In this document: positions 52,257-61,107 of the stretch, one piece after another
Layout of the letters: each line of letters begins with the position of its first letter
Numbering within the stretch: position 1 is the first letter of the stretch
Assembly: GCA_035633215.1 (NCBI GenBank)
Contig: DASQFI010000045.1
Coordinates: 164,828-228,827, forward strand
Direction of reading: 5' to 3'
DNA from: DASQFI01 sp035633215
Lineage (GTDB): Bacteria > Acidobacteriota > Vicinamibacteria > Vicinamibacterales > SCN-69-37
Length of the DNA stretch: 64,000 nt
Notes under the pieces: generated by a model
Databases searched by the model: none
Told to the model about the DNA's origin: nothing
The model's input: the letters and a program-made list of their open reading frames with translations, nothing else
Made by a program: the position numbers and the translations under genes

Positions 52257-53009
52257 ATGCGCGAAGCTCCTCTCATCTCGGTCCTGGTTACTAACTTCAA
52301 CTACGGGCCGTTTCTCTGGCGGGCTATTGACAGCGTGACACCGCCGCTCGGCTGTTCTGTTGAACTCTTGGTTGTCGATGACGGCAGCGACGACTGCTCT
52401 GAGTGGATGATCCAGACACTGCGGCGGTCGGCCGCCGAGCGATTCATCACATTCGAAGCCATCTTCCTGCCGAACAATTACGGCAAGATGCATGCTTTGA
52501 ACGTTGCGGTACCGCGGCTGCGAGGCCAGTTCACTGTCATCCTCGACGCTGACGACTACCTTGCGCCACCATACCTGCCCATCACGATTGCCGCTCTCCG
52601 CCGTGCGCATGCTAAAGACGCAGCGGTGCAGTTCGCATATACCGACTGTTTCCTTGTTGATGCGGAGGAACGCGAGCTGGGCCCGGGCCGATCCTCGCCC
52701 TTCGACGCCGAGCTCCTGCGTTCGGTTAGCTACATCCCGGAATGCGGACCGACGTTCACGTCAGTCCTACAGGCGCTACTGCCATTCGACGAGCGAATCC
52801 TCAGCGGCACCAAGCACTGGAAGTGGCGGAAAATCGTCGACTCTGGCTGGATTGGAGTATACGTCCCCATGCCCCTGTTCTATTACCGGATGCATACACG
52901 AAATCTGTCCGGGATCGGCGCCAGGGTGCTCCATGAATCGAATCGCAACATAGGGCAAGAGCGTTTATTGTCTGGCTACTGGCGCACAACCAATCACAAC
53001 CAATATTGA
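52257..53009 (+). CDS. Family 2 glycosyltransferase
   Basis: The 250-aa product has the GT-A fold markers: LISVLVTNFNYGPFLWRAID, VVDDGSDD and the metal-binding DADD at 97-100. No membrane helix is present, so it is cytoplasmic. The size is that of a single-domain transferase. It lies 21 bp after the small protein gene and 23 bp before the RraA-like gene, so it is probably in the same transcript. The donor sugar and acceptor are unknown. Confidence 0.88.
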   Translation: MREAPLISVLVTNFNYGPFLWRAIDSVTPPLGCSVELLVVDDGSDDCSEWMIQTLRRSAAERFITFEAIFLPNNYGKMHALNVAVPRLRGQFTVILDADDYLAPPYLPITIAALRRAHAKDAAVQFAYTDCFLVDAEERELGPGRSSPFDAELLRSVSYIPECGPTFTSVLQALLPFDERILSGTKHWKWRKIVDSGWIGVYVPMPLFYYRMHTRNLSGIGARVLHESNRNIGQERLLSGYWRTTNHNQY

Positions 53010-53032
53010 TTGAGTAAGTTCACCGAGCGAGT

Positions 53033-53719
53033 ATGGATCGGACACAAAGACATCCACATCAGGGCCGAATCGTGCGCACCATCCAACGTCCAGGCGTGGA
53101 TGGCGTCCGCGCGTTGGCCGGCTGTTACACAGCGTTTATTCTCGATCATCTCGGGAAGTACGGCGCAATGACTCGCATTGCCCCGCTCTCGCCCGGGATG
53201 CAAGTCTGCGGTCCCGCGGTGACATCTCTGGGGCCGGACTTGACCGTGCGCCGCATGGCGATCGACTTGGCACAGCCGGGCGACGTTCTGGTCGTCGCTG
53301 CTGGAGGCGTGGAGGATTACGCCTGCTTCGGTGATGGCACTGCGCGGCGCATGATCCTCAAAAGCATGGCAGGGGCGGTGATAGATGGGGCGACGCGCGA
53401 CGCGCGCTTCCTCAGAGAACTCGCGTTTCCGACATTTGTCCGCGCGGTCACGCCTCGCAACTACCATTATCCCGTGAGCGCCGAATTTGGAGCCGTCAAT
53501 GTTCCAATCGTCTGCGGAGGCGTCACGGTCCATCCCGGCGACTTGATCGTCGGAGATGATGACGGCGTGATCGTGATCCCACGCGAATCTGCCGACTCGC
53601 TCGCTGCGATTTTGCCCCAGGCCCTGGAAGCTGAGCGAGTCAAGCGTCAGGCCGCGACCCGGTACGAGCCGTTCGCCGTTGACACCGAGCTGCTAGAGCG
53701 CGGATACCAATTTGAATAG
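53033..53719 (+). CDS. RraA-like aldolase/decarboxylase family protein
   Basis: This 228-aa protein matches the RraA/HMG-aldolase fold: GAVIDGATRDARFL with the Asp and Arg used for metal and substrate, then VNVPIVCGGVTVHPGDLIVG and DDDGVIVIP. Homologues with these residues act as 4-hydroxy-4-methyl-2-oxoglutarate aldolases or oxaloacetate decarboxylases; RNase-E inhibition is less likely. In this cluster it probably cleaves or forms a C-C bond beside a keto group. Confidence 0.85.
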   Translation: MDRTQRHPHQGRIVRTIQRPGVDGVRALAGCYTAFILDHLGKYGAMTRIAPLSPGMQVCGPAVTSLGPDLTVRRMAIDLAQPGDVLVVAAGGVEDYACFGDGTARRMILKSMAGAVIDGATRDARFLRELAFPTFVRAVTPRNYHYPVSAEFGAVNVPIVCGGVTVHPGDLIVGDDDGVIVIPRESADSLAAILPQALEAERVKRQAATRYEPFAVDTELLERGYQFE

Positions 53720-54509
53720 CCGGCTGCTCGCCAATCAGGTGGCGTTGATCACCGGCGCTGCGGGGCTTGGCATCGGCACCACGACGGCGGAGTTGTTGGC
53801 TGCCTCAGGGGCCACGGTCGTTCTGAACGGCCTTGACCCCAAGGGGGTCGAGCGAATCGCTAACCAGGTCCGCAGCTCCGGAGCGGTTGACACCGCAGTT
53901 GCAGACGTAGCAAAGCCGGAGGCCGTCGCGAAGATGGTCGAAGCCGTGCTCGCGAAACACGGGCGCGTTGACATCCTGATTAACAACGCCGCTCATGGTG
54001 CGCCGAACCAGCGCATTGATGCGGTGGCGAACGAGACATGGGACCGCGACATCGCGGAGATACTATCTGGCTCGTTCTATTGCTGCCGTGCAGTCGTGCC
54101 GTCGATGATCGCGCAGCGCGGCGGGCGGATAGTTTTCATTTCGTCGAGCGCTGCCCTGCGTGGCAGCTGGGGACGGGGCGTCTCCTATGTCGCGGCGAAG
54201 GCGGGCCTAGTCGGCATGACGAAACGACTGGCCCTCGAGCTGGGTGAACACAACGTCTGTGTAAATGCTGTGGCGCCTAGCCAAATTGACACTCCGCGCG
54301 TGCGAGGCGGCGGCCGCCGCACGTCCGAGTCAATGATGCACTACGCTGAACAATGCGTTCCGCTTGGGCGCGTGGGTCTGCCAGCCGACGTGGCGGATGT
54401 CGTCCTATTCCTGGTTTCTCCTGCCTCGCGGTACATCACGGGTCAGGTCATCAACGTCGACGGCGGCGCCTCCTTGGCGCCAAAGATCGGCCGGCCATTG
54501 GTGGATTGA
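53712..54509 (+). CDS. Short-chain dehydrogenase/reductase
   Basis: From a TTG overlapping the previous stop, the product is 265 aa. Cofactor loop TGAAGLGIG (14-22), NNAA at 91-94 and the catalytic Ser144-146 region, Tyr159 and Lys163 (SYVAAK) are intact. It should oxidise an alcohol or reduce a ketone with NAD(P). It sits inside the five-gene operon. Confidence 0.9.
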   Translation: MNSRLLANQVALITGAAGLGIGTTTAELLAASGATVVLNGLDPKGVERIANQVRSSGAVDTAVADVAKPEAVAKMVEAVLAKHGRVDILINNAAHGAPNQRIDAVANETWDRDIAEILSGSFYCCRAVVPSMIAQRGGRIVFISSSAALRGSWGRGVSYVAAKAGLVGMTKRLALELGEHNVCVNAVAPSQIDTPRVRGGGRRTSESMMHYAEQCVPLGRVGLPADVADVVLFLVSPASRYITGQVINVDGGASLAPKIGRPLVD

Positions 54510-55754
54510 GTGCGTGCGCTGGTCCCTAACATCACCTGGACTCCAGCCTACAGCGTCGCGCGTGCGCTTCGTCCACACTGCGACCTACTCATTGCGACCG
54601 CTGAGCCAGCTGAGCTTCCCCGACACTGGCCCGGTTCCTCGTTCGACGTTGTCGTGCCTCTGCAGCTGCCGACCACGGACCGCGATCCAACTGCATACGT
54701 GCGCGCAATGATCGAGATCTGTTTGCGCTACCGCATTGATGTACTCTTTCCGACGAATGATGTAGAGGCTCGACATATAGCGCGTCACTCTGATCAGTTC
54801 GAACAGTTCGGCGTAACCGTCGTGGTGCCGCAGGTCGACAGGTTAGAACGGGCTCAAGACAAGTATCAGGTCGCTGTGGCGGCCCAGCGCATTGGATTCC
54901 CGTGCCCGAGAACATTTCTTTATGAGTCCCACATACAGGCGGCCGATGCTGCGCAGCAGCTAGGTTTTCCTCTTGTGGTTAAGGCTACGGATTCGCGTGG
55001 TTCGATCGGAGTACGGTTCGTCCAGAGTCCGAGGGACCTTTCCGCTCACATTGACGATCTGCTACTGACGAAGCATAGATTGATACTTCAAGAGTACATC
55101 CCAGGTGGACGTGAACGTTCCCTCAACTTTGTCATCGATCAGCAGGGACAGGTGCTTCATGCCTTTGCACTGCGCAAGATGCACTACCTTCGTCCATCGT
55201 TATCGACCGCCGTAGAAGTCGTTCATCCACCGCCTGAGATGGAGGCCGCCGTTGAACTCCTTCGCGCGCTAAGACTCTGGGGCGTCTGTGTGTTGCAGAC
55301 GAAGATTGACGAGCGCGACGGGAGGTATAAGCTGATCGAGCTGAATGCACGCTTCGGTAACAACGCTCGCATCCTCTTTCGCTTTGGAGCAGATCTGCCT
55401 CTCGCACTGATTGCCGTGGCGCGGAACGAATCGCCAACCTTGTGCCCTTTTCGGCCGGGGACTATCGGCGTCTCTCCGTTTGAGGATGTGATCGCTGCAC
55501 TGGTATTCGTCTACCGCCGGCTGAAACTAGATATCGGCAGGCACCAGAAAGACTGCCCCGCGTTGCTGCCGGGATGGCTAGAAATGACGCATTCCTATTT
55601 GTGGGTTTACCGCCACGCGGTCGTCGATGATTACACGAAGGGCATTGCCAAAGATCCTTTCGGCACGTTCAGTTACTACGGTCGGACTCTGCGTAATAGC
55701 TTTCGATTCCAGAAGCATTGGGAGTACTTCATGCCTTGGCAGGACATTAGGTGA
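54510..55754 (+). CDS. ATP-grasp ligase
   Basis: The GTG start directly abuts the SDR stop. The 414-aa product has a PreATP-grasp N-terminus (1-110), the ATP-grasp lysine Lys158 (LVVKATDSRGS) and Mg ligands in IELNARFG (Glu277, Asn279). The C-terminal ~100 residues have aromatic-rich sequence (WYRHAVVDDY-type) with no motif I know. ATP-grasp enzymes activate a carboxylate as acyl phosphate and couple it to an amine, thiol or hydroxyl. Its 3' end overlaps the PaaK-like gene by 8 bp, tail to tail. Confidence 0.87.
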   Translation: MRALVPNITWTPAYSVARALRPHCDLLIATAEPAELPRHWPGSSFDVVVPLQLPTTDRDPTAYVRAMIEICLRYRIDVLFPTNDVEARHIARHSDQFEQFGVTVVVPQVDRLERAQDKYQVAVAAQRIGFPCPRTFLYESHIQAADAAQQLGFPLVVKATDSRGSIGVRFVQSPRDLSAHIDDLLLTKHRLILQEYIPGGRERSLNFVIDQQGQVLHAFALRKMHYLRPSLSTAVEVVHPPPEMEAAVELLRALRLWGVCVLQTKIDERDGRYKLIELNARFGNNARILFRFGADLPLALIAVARNESPTLCPFRPGTIGVSPFEDVIAALVFVYRRLKLDIGRHQKDCPALLPGWLEMTHSYLWVYRHAVVDDYTKGIAKDPFGTFSYYGRTLRNSFRFQKHWEYFMPWQDIR

Positions 55755-57030
55755 CGCCCGCCTCAATTAGGTAGCGTTGCACCTTCTGCCCCGCCTCGCT
55801 GATTTGGTCTGTTCGCTCCATCGCCAGCGTCACGCATCCGAGTCTTTCCTGAATTCTCTCGGCCAACAAACGCTCAATGATCTCCTTGTCGGCGGTCGCC
55901 TCCGGAACGAAGCGCACGCGAAACGCGGCGGGACCGGTCTGCCTCACTTGAAAGTGACGGATCGGAAGTGATTCAAAAACCGGATTGAGCTTGGTGGCGA
56001 CGACGCGCTCACCGGCGATCACGAAGTATTCGGTATCGCGTCCGTCGAGCTGCACGAACGATGCGCCTTCGTGTCCACACACGCACACTCCCCGAGTGAC
56101 AACGCCGCGGTCGCCCGAGCGATAGCGGAAGAAAGGCATCGCCCAGTTTCCCAGGTTCGTCACAACAATCTCTCCGGCGCCCATTGCGGCGGGTTCCGAG
56201 TGAAAGTCGGACAGCACTTCCACATGGGCACGATCTGTGAGCACGTGCAAAGCGCTGGTGAGGGGACATTGAAGTGTGAGGAACCCGCCTTCTTGACTTA
56301 CGTAAGCGTTGTATACGCGCGCCCTAAACGTCGTTTCGATCACGCGACGATCCGAGTCGTACAGGTTGTCGCCGCTGCTTAGAACGGCGCAAGGGCGAAG
56401 TGGGTTGGTCCGCGCGATCGACAGGTCTTCCGCAATCTCCGCGAGCCGCATCAGGGTGCGCGGCCGTCCGTAGAGCAGGGGCGCCTGCTCGCTTGCTGCG
56501 ATTGCCCATGCATCGGCGTCTTCCTCACTGTTGTGGCCCAAAATGACGCGTCGCACCTGCGCGAAATCAAGCGACGGGTTGGCTAAGACCTGGGATGACT
56601 TCGTCAGGTTATCGTTGAGAATCAGTACTGCAGGGAATCCCGCTCGAAGCGTGCCGCTGAGCTCGGGCACGCGGGCAAACACCTCCCGATAAATATCGAA
56701 AGCATATTGATAATAGCTTGCAGCGTCCCACACGACCCGCAGCGCCAAGCCGGTCGTTCCGCTCGTGTATGTCTCGACGACATCGCGCAGTCCGTGCGTG
56801 CACGACCGAAACGACATCTCGTCGTCGACGAAGTCTTGACGCGAAACAACTGGAAGCTCCTCGAGGGCCGGAACACTTCCGCGAAACCGCGCCTCGTAGA
56901 AGGGAACCGTTCGAATCGCATGCTCGATCAGTCGGTCAAGCCGCCGTTCCGTCGGGCGCTGTCGAAGCTGGCTGTGACCCTGCACCGCATTGAGAAGCCG
57001 GAGAATCCGGTCTTCTCGCTCGTCGAGCAT
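55747..57030 (-). CDS. PaaK-like adenylate-forming enzyme
   Basis: The 427-aa product has the P-loop TSGTTG (89-94), the adenine-site YNAYVSQEGG and the hinge region FFRYRSGDRG, followed by a CxxC-like pair (GVCVCGHEG). It belongs to the phenylacetate-CoA ligase-like group, not the NRPS A-domain group. Enzymes of this group adenylate aryl or amino acids and load them on CoA or a carrier. It follows a 99-aa protein by 26 bp, and no carrier-protein domain is present. Confidence 0.87.
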   Translation of the reverse strand: MLDEREDRILRLLNAVQGHSQLRQRPTERRLDRLIEHAIRTVPFYEARFRGSVPALEELPVVSRQDFVDDEMSFRSCTHGLRDVVETYTSGTTGLALRVVWDAASYYQYAFDIYREVFARVPELSGTLRAGFPAVLILNDNLTKSSQVLANPSLDFAQVRRVILGHNSEEDADAWAIAASEQAPLLYGRPRTLMRLAEIAEDLSIARTNPLRPCAVLSSGDNLYDSDRRVIETTFRARVYNAYVSQEGGFLTLQCPLTSALHVLTDRAHVEVLSDFHSEPAAMGAGEIVVTNLGNWAMPFFRYRSGDRGVVTRGVCVCGHEGASFVQLDGRDTEYFVIAGERVVATKLNPVFESLPIRHFQVRQTGPAAFRVRFVPEATADKEIIERLLAERIQERLGCVTLAMERTDQISEAGQKVQRYLIEAGVT

Positions 57031-57056
57031 GTCTGGACCACGTCGTCCGGACGGAA

Positions 57057-57356
57057 TCAGCCCAGTACGCCAGCCGCGACGTTTGGACGGATCACTAGTC
57101 GCAGACGCGTCAGGGCCAAACCCCTCGCCTGAATCTTCTCTAACTCCTGGCTACCCTCAGCACGCGAGAGGCCGAGCGCGCGCACCGCACTGTCGTTCTG
57201 CAACACCTCGTGCATGGCCGCGAGGTTATGCTGCAGCTTATCGATTCGCAGGACATCCAATACTCTCCGGGCCTGCTCTGGCGTGATGCCCGCCGCTTTA
57301 CCGAGCTCGTCCGAAAGCTGATCGATGTGACGCTGGGATAGAACATCGGTTTTCAT
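57057..57356 (-). CDS. 99-aa helical protein upstream of the PaaK-like ligase
   Basis: The start ATG 57356 is preceded at 4 bp by a perfect AGGAGG (57361-57366), the strongest ribosome site in this cluster. The protein is helical and charged (HIDQLSDELGKAAG, TPEQARRVLDVLRIDKL, QELEKIQARGLALTRL) and ends VRPN-like with VAAGVLG. No Cys, no phosphopantetheine motif. It may be a scaffold, precursor or assembly partner for the ligase. Unrecognised. Confidence 0.65.
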   Translation of the reverse strand: MKTDVLSQRHIDQLSDELGKAAGITPEQARRVLDVLRIDKLQHNLAAMHEVLQNDSAVRALGLSRAEGSQELEKIQARGLALTRLRLVIRPNVAAGVLG

Positions 57357-57527
57357 GCATCCTCCTGCTTGACAGTTGATCTGCAAGGGTAGGACACCAC
57401 GCCCGACTACGGAAGTCAACGGTATTTGGCGGGAGTGAACTGCGCCGGCCCGTGTCGTCGACATGAAAACGTAGCGATGTTCATGTGGAATGTCAACAGG
57501 TGGCGGAAAAGCAGGTGGCGGAAAAGC

Positions 57528-57824
57528 TCAGATTCTCGGCGGCGACCCCTCGGCACTTGAGAAAGCACCGCCGTACATGCGAACGGCCGGCGGCGAGGAA
57601 ATGGCCGCTTTTGCTCTGGCTTCGCTCCGCCGGCCCCGGCCATGCACACGAATGCCGGCCGCGCGCAGGTACTCGCCCACGGTTTCGCGGCGCACGCCGG
57701 TTGCCGTTTCGATCCGGCGGAGCGACCAGCCCAGGCGGCCCAGGGCGACCACATCGTGCTGCTTCTGCTTGTCCAAGACGTTGCTCATCCGGACGAGGGA
57801 CACCATCGCCCTCGCCCTCGTCAA
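57528..57824 (-). pseudogene. IS21-family IstA transposase, N-terminal fragment
   Basis: The frame carries only the IstA helix-turn-helix: LDKQKQHDVVALGRLGWSLR, then IETATGVRRETVGEYLRAAG. The DDE catalytic core, normally about 350 residues more, is missing; the rest of the frame is unrelated. It overlaps copy 3 of the dispersed repeat. Confidence 0.7.
57543..57564. repeat. Dispersed repeat, copy 3 (core)
   Basis: CGACCCCTCGGCACTTGAGAAA differs at one position from 63501-63522. The first 11 bp, CGACCCCTCGG, are also in the anticodon arm of tRNA-Pro. Confidence 0.6.
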
Positions 57825-57940
57825 CGTCTCGGTCGCCGTCAGTTAATGGCCGGTTTTGAAGTGTCGATCAATGGCCGGATTTGGGTGTTCACCGAGGTCC
57901 ACGGTCAGAAACGCACAAGCCGACCCCGCCATCGGCGTAC

Positions 57941-58165
57941 GTGCTCAGCACCTACGATCGAAAACGGCTTTATGACGAGATCTGGGCTGAACCGGCTCAG
58001 AAAGTGGCGACACGATACGGCATTTCAGATGTCATGCTCGGTAAGGTGTGCAAGCAGTTAAAAGTCCCCAAGCCCCCTCGCGGCTACTGGGCAAAGAAAA
58101 CATCCGGGCAATTGGTTCCAAAACGACCCAAGCTGCCGCTCCTGAACTTGGCGCCCCGTCCCTAA
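57941..58165 (+). CDS. Small HTH-like protein with KRLYDEIW and PPRGYWAKK motifs
   Basis: From a GTG at 57941 the product is 74 aa. The pattern YDRKRLYDEIWAEP, then QKVATRYGISDVML as a helix-turn-helix and KVPKPPRGYWAKK is familiar from longer proteins found in mobile and phage-like regions, whose function is unknown. The typical long C-terminal part is missing, so this may be a truncated copy. Confidence 0.55.
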   Translation: MLSTYDRKRLYDEIWAEPAQKVATRYGISDVMLGKVCKQLKVPKPPRGYWAKKTSGQLVPKRPKLPLLNLAPRP

Positions 58166-58208
58166 GGGAATCGACCGTCTGCTCGTGCCGACTGAGGTAC
58201 GGGCGCGC

Positions 58209-59288
58209 TTACGGGCGGTATTTCGAAGTCCGCAGCAGAAAGCGCAAGATTCCGATCGCGTCGGTCAGCATCAACCGGAGCTGGAAATCGGAGATCTCCG
58301 GGCGGACCTCGTGGAGGCCGTTCAAGGCGTCGAAGAAGGCGAGGCTCGCCGCTATGCTCTTCTTCAAGTACCTGGCATACGGCCCGTAATTCACGAACCG
58401 GCAAATGTAGAGAATCCGCGCGTGCCGCGTGGGCCGTCCGTTATGGTAGTAGTTTGGGTCCTGGCTCCATGCGCGGACCTCATCGTCCGGAGCGAGGCGG
58501 TGGAGCACGTGCATGGAGAGCTCGCGCAACGACACTGCGGCGTGGCGCGCCCGGCCGAGAGTCGTTCCGAATATCACTTCGAGGGCCTCGTCGAGCATCA
58601 CCACGTAACCGGCATCGAGTTCTACGAGCATTAGGGCCACGTCCGTGCGCCCGCAAGCTGGATCATCGAAGTCGATGGTCGACTCTGCGGGCTCGAAGTC
58701 GGCTTCGCGAGCTGAGACGATCGTGGTCTTCAGGATCAGGTCGCGCGGTGGCAGATCCGTTACGAAGTCCGGCACAGAGAACTCAAGCGCCGGCAGGCCC
58801 GCGAAGATCCCGCGGTACGAATCGGACAGGCTCGCGAGCCGACGCGCGAAGCCGAGATCGAAATCTCTCAGATTGTGGAAAGTGGTCGAGTTCAGCGTCG
58901 CGGCCGCCATCTCGTTGAGACGTGCCCAATCGAGGGCACGCGTGTGCTCGAAAACAGTCGCCGAGAAGTCAACCTTCGGAATCTCCGGCAACGAGTACGA
59001 CCCCGCCTTCAGGAGAGGCGGGTTGATCTCCGCCAGCGCGACGTTGTTCTGCGCGATCAGCTTATCGATCGAGCCGCGAACATGGTCGAAATTCCCGGTC
59101 AGACGTTCGAACTGTCGCTGCGCGTGTTCAGCGAGCGCGAGCGTTGACGAAAGCGTTTTGAAATCGATCGGCCCCAGTCGCTTGACTGCCTCAGCCACAG
59201 TCAACATTTGCGACACATCGATCCCCGCGGTCGCGTGCTCGATCGCGCGGCGTGCCGCATCTAAATCCGCCCAAAACTTCCCATTCAT
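58209..59288 (-). CDS. Hypothetical protein with pPIWI-associated-nuclease-like C-terminus
   Basis: From ATG 59288 the product is 359 aa. The N-terminal half is helical (AEAVKRLGPI, LALAEHAQRQFERL). The C-terminal segment AVSLRELSMHVLHRLAPDDE followed by GRPTRHARILYICR resembles what I recall of the predicted pPIWI-associating nuclease group 2, seen in defence islands. The catalytic residues cannot be assigned with confidence. It is a single gene on the minus strand between repeats 3 and 4. Confidence 0.5.
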   Translation of the reverse strand: MNGKFWADLDAARRAIEHATAGIDVSQMLTVAEAVKRLGPIDFKTLSSTLALAEHAQRQFERLTGNFDHVRGSIDKLIAQNNVALAEINPPLLKAGSYSLPEIPKVDFSATVFEHTRALDWARLNEMAAATLNSTTFHNLRDFDLGFARRLASLSDSYRGIFAGLPALEFSVPDFVTDLPPRDLILKTTIVSAREADFEPAESTIDFDDPACGRTDVALMLVELDAGYVVMLDEALEVIFGTTLGRARHAAVSLRELSMHVLHRLAPDDEVRAWSQDPNYYHNGRPTRHARILYICRFVNYGPYARYLKKSIAASLAFFDALNGLHEVRPEISDFQLRLMLTDAIGILRFLLRTSKYRP

Positions 59289-59430
59289 GCGTACACCCAC
59301 CTCCGAATGTTTGCCCGCGCGCAGGAAAAAGCGAGAGACTCTCAGTTTACCATCGGAGGGGGTAACCGGTGGCGACGGCCACAACCTTTAGTGGGCGGGC
59401 GGGACAACCTCGATCGGAACGCGGGAAGGC

Positions 59431-59520
59431 TTTCTCAAATCTCGTAAGCGACAGCTCGGCACTTGAGAAACCGATTTCGGCCGTACAACAGAACGGCTCG
59501 CGTTTACCGCGCCGCATCAT
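59431..59520. repeat. Dispersed repeat, copy 4
   Basis: This 90-bp stretch aligns with 63482-63576 beside tRNA-Pro: TTTCTCAAA, then CTCGGCACTTGAGAAA, TTTCGGCCGTACAACAGAAC, and the shared end GCCGCATCATG. The tRNA itself does not follow. Confidence 0.65.
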
Positions 59521-59552
59521 GAATCGGGCTGCCGTACGTCACGCCCATCGTG

Positions 59553-60960
59553 GGTCAAGTCCTAATTCGCCTGTAAAAGCTTGAAGCGTTCAGCATCCTC
59601 CGCCGACCGTCACGCGACGGCCTGCTCCTTCGTCGGCGTGCTCGCGGCACGCAGCGCCTGCAGCTGCTTCCCGATCGCGGTGGTCATCGTCAGGCCTCGC
59701 CACTGCTTCGACGCGGTGATCAACGTCGCGTAGAGCAGCGTCAGGCACGAGCGCTCGGTTGGAAAGCGCGGAATCACTTTCGTCCGCCGACGGCCTTCGC
59801 CGTTCAGTCGCTCGAGCCGATTCGTGGTCCGAATCCGTCGATGATGCGGCTCAGGAAACCGCAAGTACGTGACGCACTCCTCGAGGTCGTGCTCCACGCA
59901 CTCCATCGCCGCCGTGTAGCGATCGCGGAATCGCGCGATGAGAGCCCGGCCGCGCTTCATCGCGAGCTCGTAGGTCGGCGCGAGAAACACCTGCTGGACC
60001 AGTCCGTGCATCCGGGTCCGCATCAGCCGCGGCAGCTTCGCCAAGATGTTCCGCATCTTGTGCACCTGGCACCGCTGCCGGAACGCGTGCGGCCACACGC
60101 GCTTCACGGCCTTCACCAAGCCGGGCGCGCCATCCAGAACCACCAGCAGCGGATCCTTCAAACCGCGGGCCGTCAGATCCTGCAGAAAGCTCAGCCAGGC
60201 ATCATAGGATTCGCGCGGGCCCAGGTCCAGATGCAGCAAGACCGGACGGCCATCATCGAGCAGGGCATAGGCGCTGAGCACGCCCTCTTTCTCATCCGTG
60301 CCCTGCCGAGCCGCGTGGTACTGGCCATCGAGAAACAGATACACGATCGGCAAGTCGCTCAGGTCGCGATGGCGCCAGGTGTCGAAGTCGTGCTGGAGCT
60401 GCTGCGTCACGCGGCTCACCGTGCTCTTACTCAACGCGGTCCCCACCGTCTCCTGGTACAGCCCGCTCACATCGCGCGTGGACAACCCGCGCACATACAT
60501 GCCCCGGACCAACGCCTCGAGCTCCCGCGTGCGCCCGCCCACGCGGTCCGGCAGGACCGGCGCGAAGCGTTCGTCGGTCCCACGCAACTGGGGCACGGCC
60601 AGATCCAGCGCGCCGGCGGCGCTCTGAAGCTGTTTCGGCTCGTAGCCGTTGCGCCATCCGGCGCGCCGCCGGTCCCCCCGGCAGTAATGATCCCGACCCA
60701 AGAACGCCGTCGCTTCCGCTTCAATCCCCACCTGCAGCATGTAGCGAGCCACCTGCTGCACGAACCCCCGCATCGGTGTCTCGCTCACGGTCGGGGCCTG
60801 GCCGCGCAGCATCGTGTCGATCTCTTCCTTCAGGTGAACACTCGGTGCTACTCTCCTCATGGCGTTGTCTCCTCCAGCTCCGCGTCAACGGAGCCCGTTG
60901 GTTTTGCCAATCGGAGGATACCAACGCCTCTTGCTTTTACAGGGAGTTTAGGACGTCACC
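59553..60960 (-). mobile_element. IS256-family insertion sequence with 8-bp target duplication
   Basis: The ends are 28-bp inverted repeats (59553-59580 and 60933-60960) matching at 22 of 28 positions. CCATCGTG flanks both sides (59545-59552 and 60961-60968), an 8-bp target duplication as expected for IS256. The 1,408-bp element is intact. Confidence 0.88.
59610..60860 (-). CDS. IS256-family transposase
   Basis: The 416-aa product is full length. DDE positions are in YLFLDGQYH, VVLDGAPGLV and NRLERLNGE, with the IS256 patterns TRDVSGLYQE and CQVHKMRNILAKLP. It is the only gene of its element and shows no disruption. Confidence 0.95.
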   Translation of the reverse strand: MRRVAPSVHLKEEIDTMLRGQAPTVSETPMRGFVQQVARYMLQVGIEAEATAFLGRDHYCRGDRRRAGWRNGYEPKQLQSAAGALDLAVPQLRGTDERFAPVLPDRVGGRTRELEALVRGMYVRGLSTRDVSGLYQETVGTALSKSTVSRVTQQLQHDFDTWRHRDLSDLPIVYLFLDGQYHAARQGTDEKEGVLSAYALLDDGRPVLLHLDLGPRESYDAWLSFLQDLTARGLKDPLLVVLDGAPGLVKAVKRVWPHAFRQRCQVHKMRNILAKLPRLMRTRMHGLVQQVFLAPTYELAMKRGRALIARFRDRYTAAMECVEHDLEECVTYLRFPEPHHRRIRTTNRLERLNGEGRRRTKVIPRFPTERSCLTLLYATLITASKQWRGLTMTTAIGKQLQALRAASTPTKEQAVA

Positions 60961-61107
60961 CCATCGTGCGCGAACGCTGGTCAGTCGGGAGTGTCGCATG
61001 TCAAGCGAATTCCGCGATGGAGCTCGCGAGCCTGTGGCGTTTTGCCGTCAGCGCCGTCGCCGCGCGGCAGAAGTGCGCTTATCCTCTACTCAACCGGAGG
61101 TGAGTTG

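Larger units (their letters stand above)
57497..57884. mobile_element. IS21-type element remnant
   Basis: At the left, CAGGTGGCGGAAAAG is repeated in tandem (57497-57511, 57512-57526). An IstA N-terminal fragment follows on the minus strand, then AATGGCCGGTTTT and AATGGCCGGATTT blocks at 57845-57884, as in the repeated ends of IS21-like elements. The catalytic region and istB are gone. Confidence 0.6.

Noticed and set aside
55747..57030. PaaK-like enzyme considered as phenylacetate-CoA ligase of a degradation operon
   Set aside because: No paa genes are nearby, and the neighbours are biosynthetic in type.
57497..57526. Short tandem repeat considered as a CRISPR trace
   Set aside because: Two directly adjacent 15-mers with no spacers; better explained as an IS21-type end.
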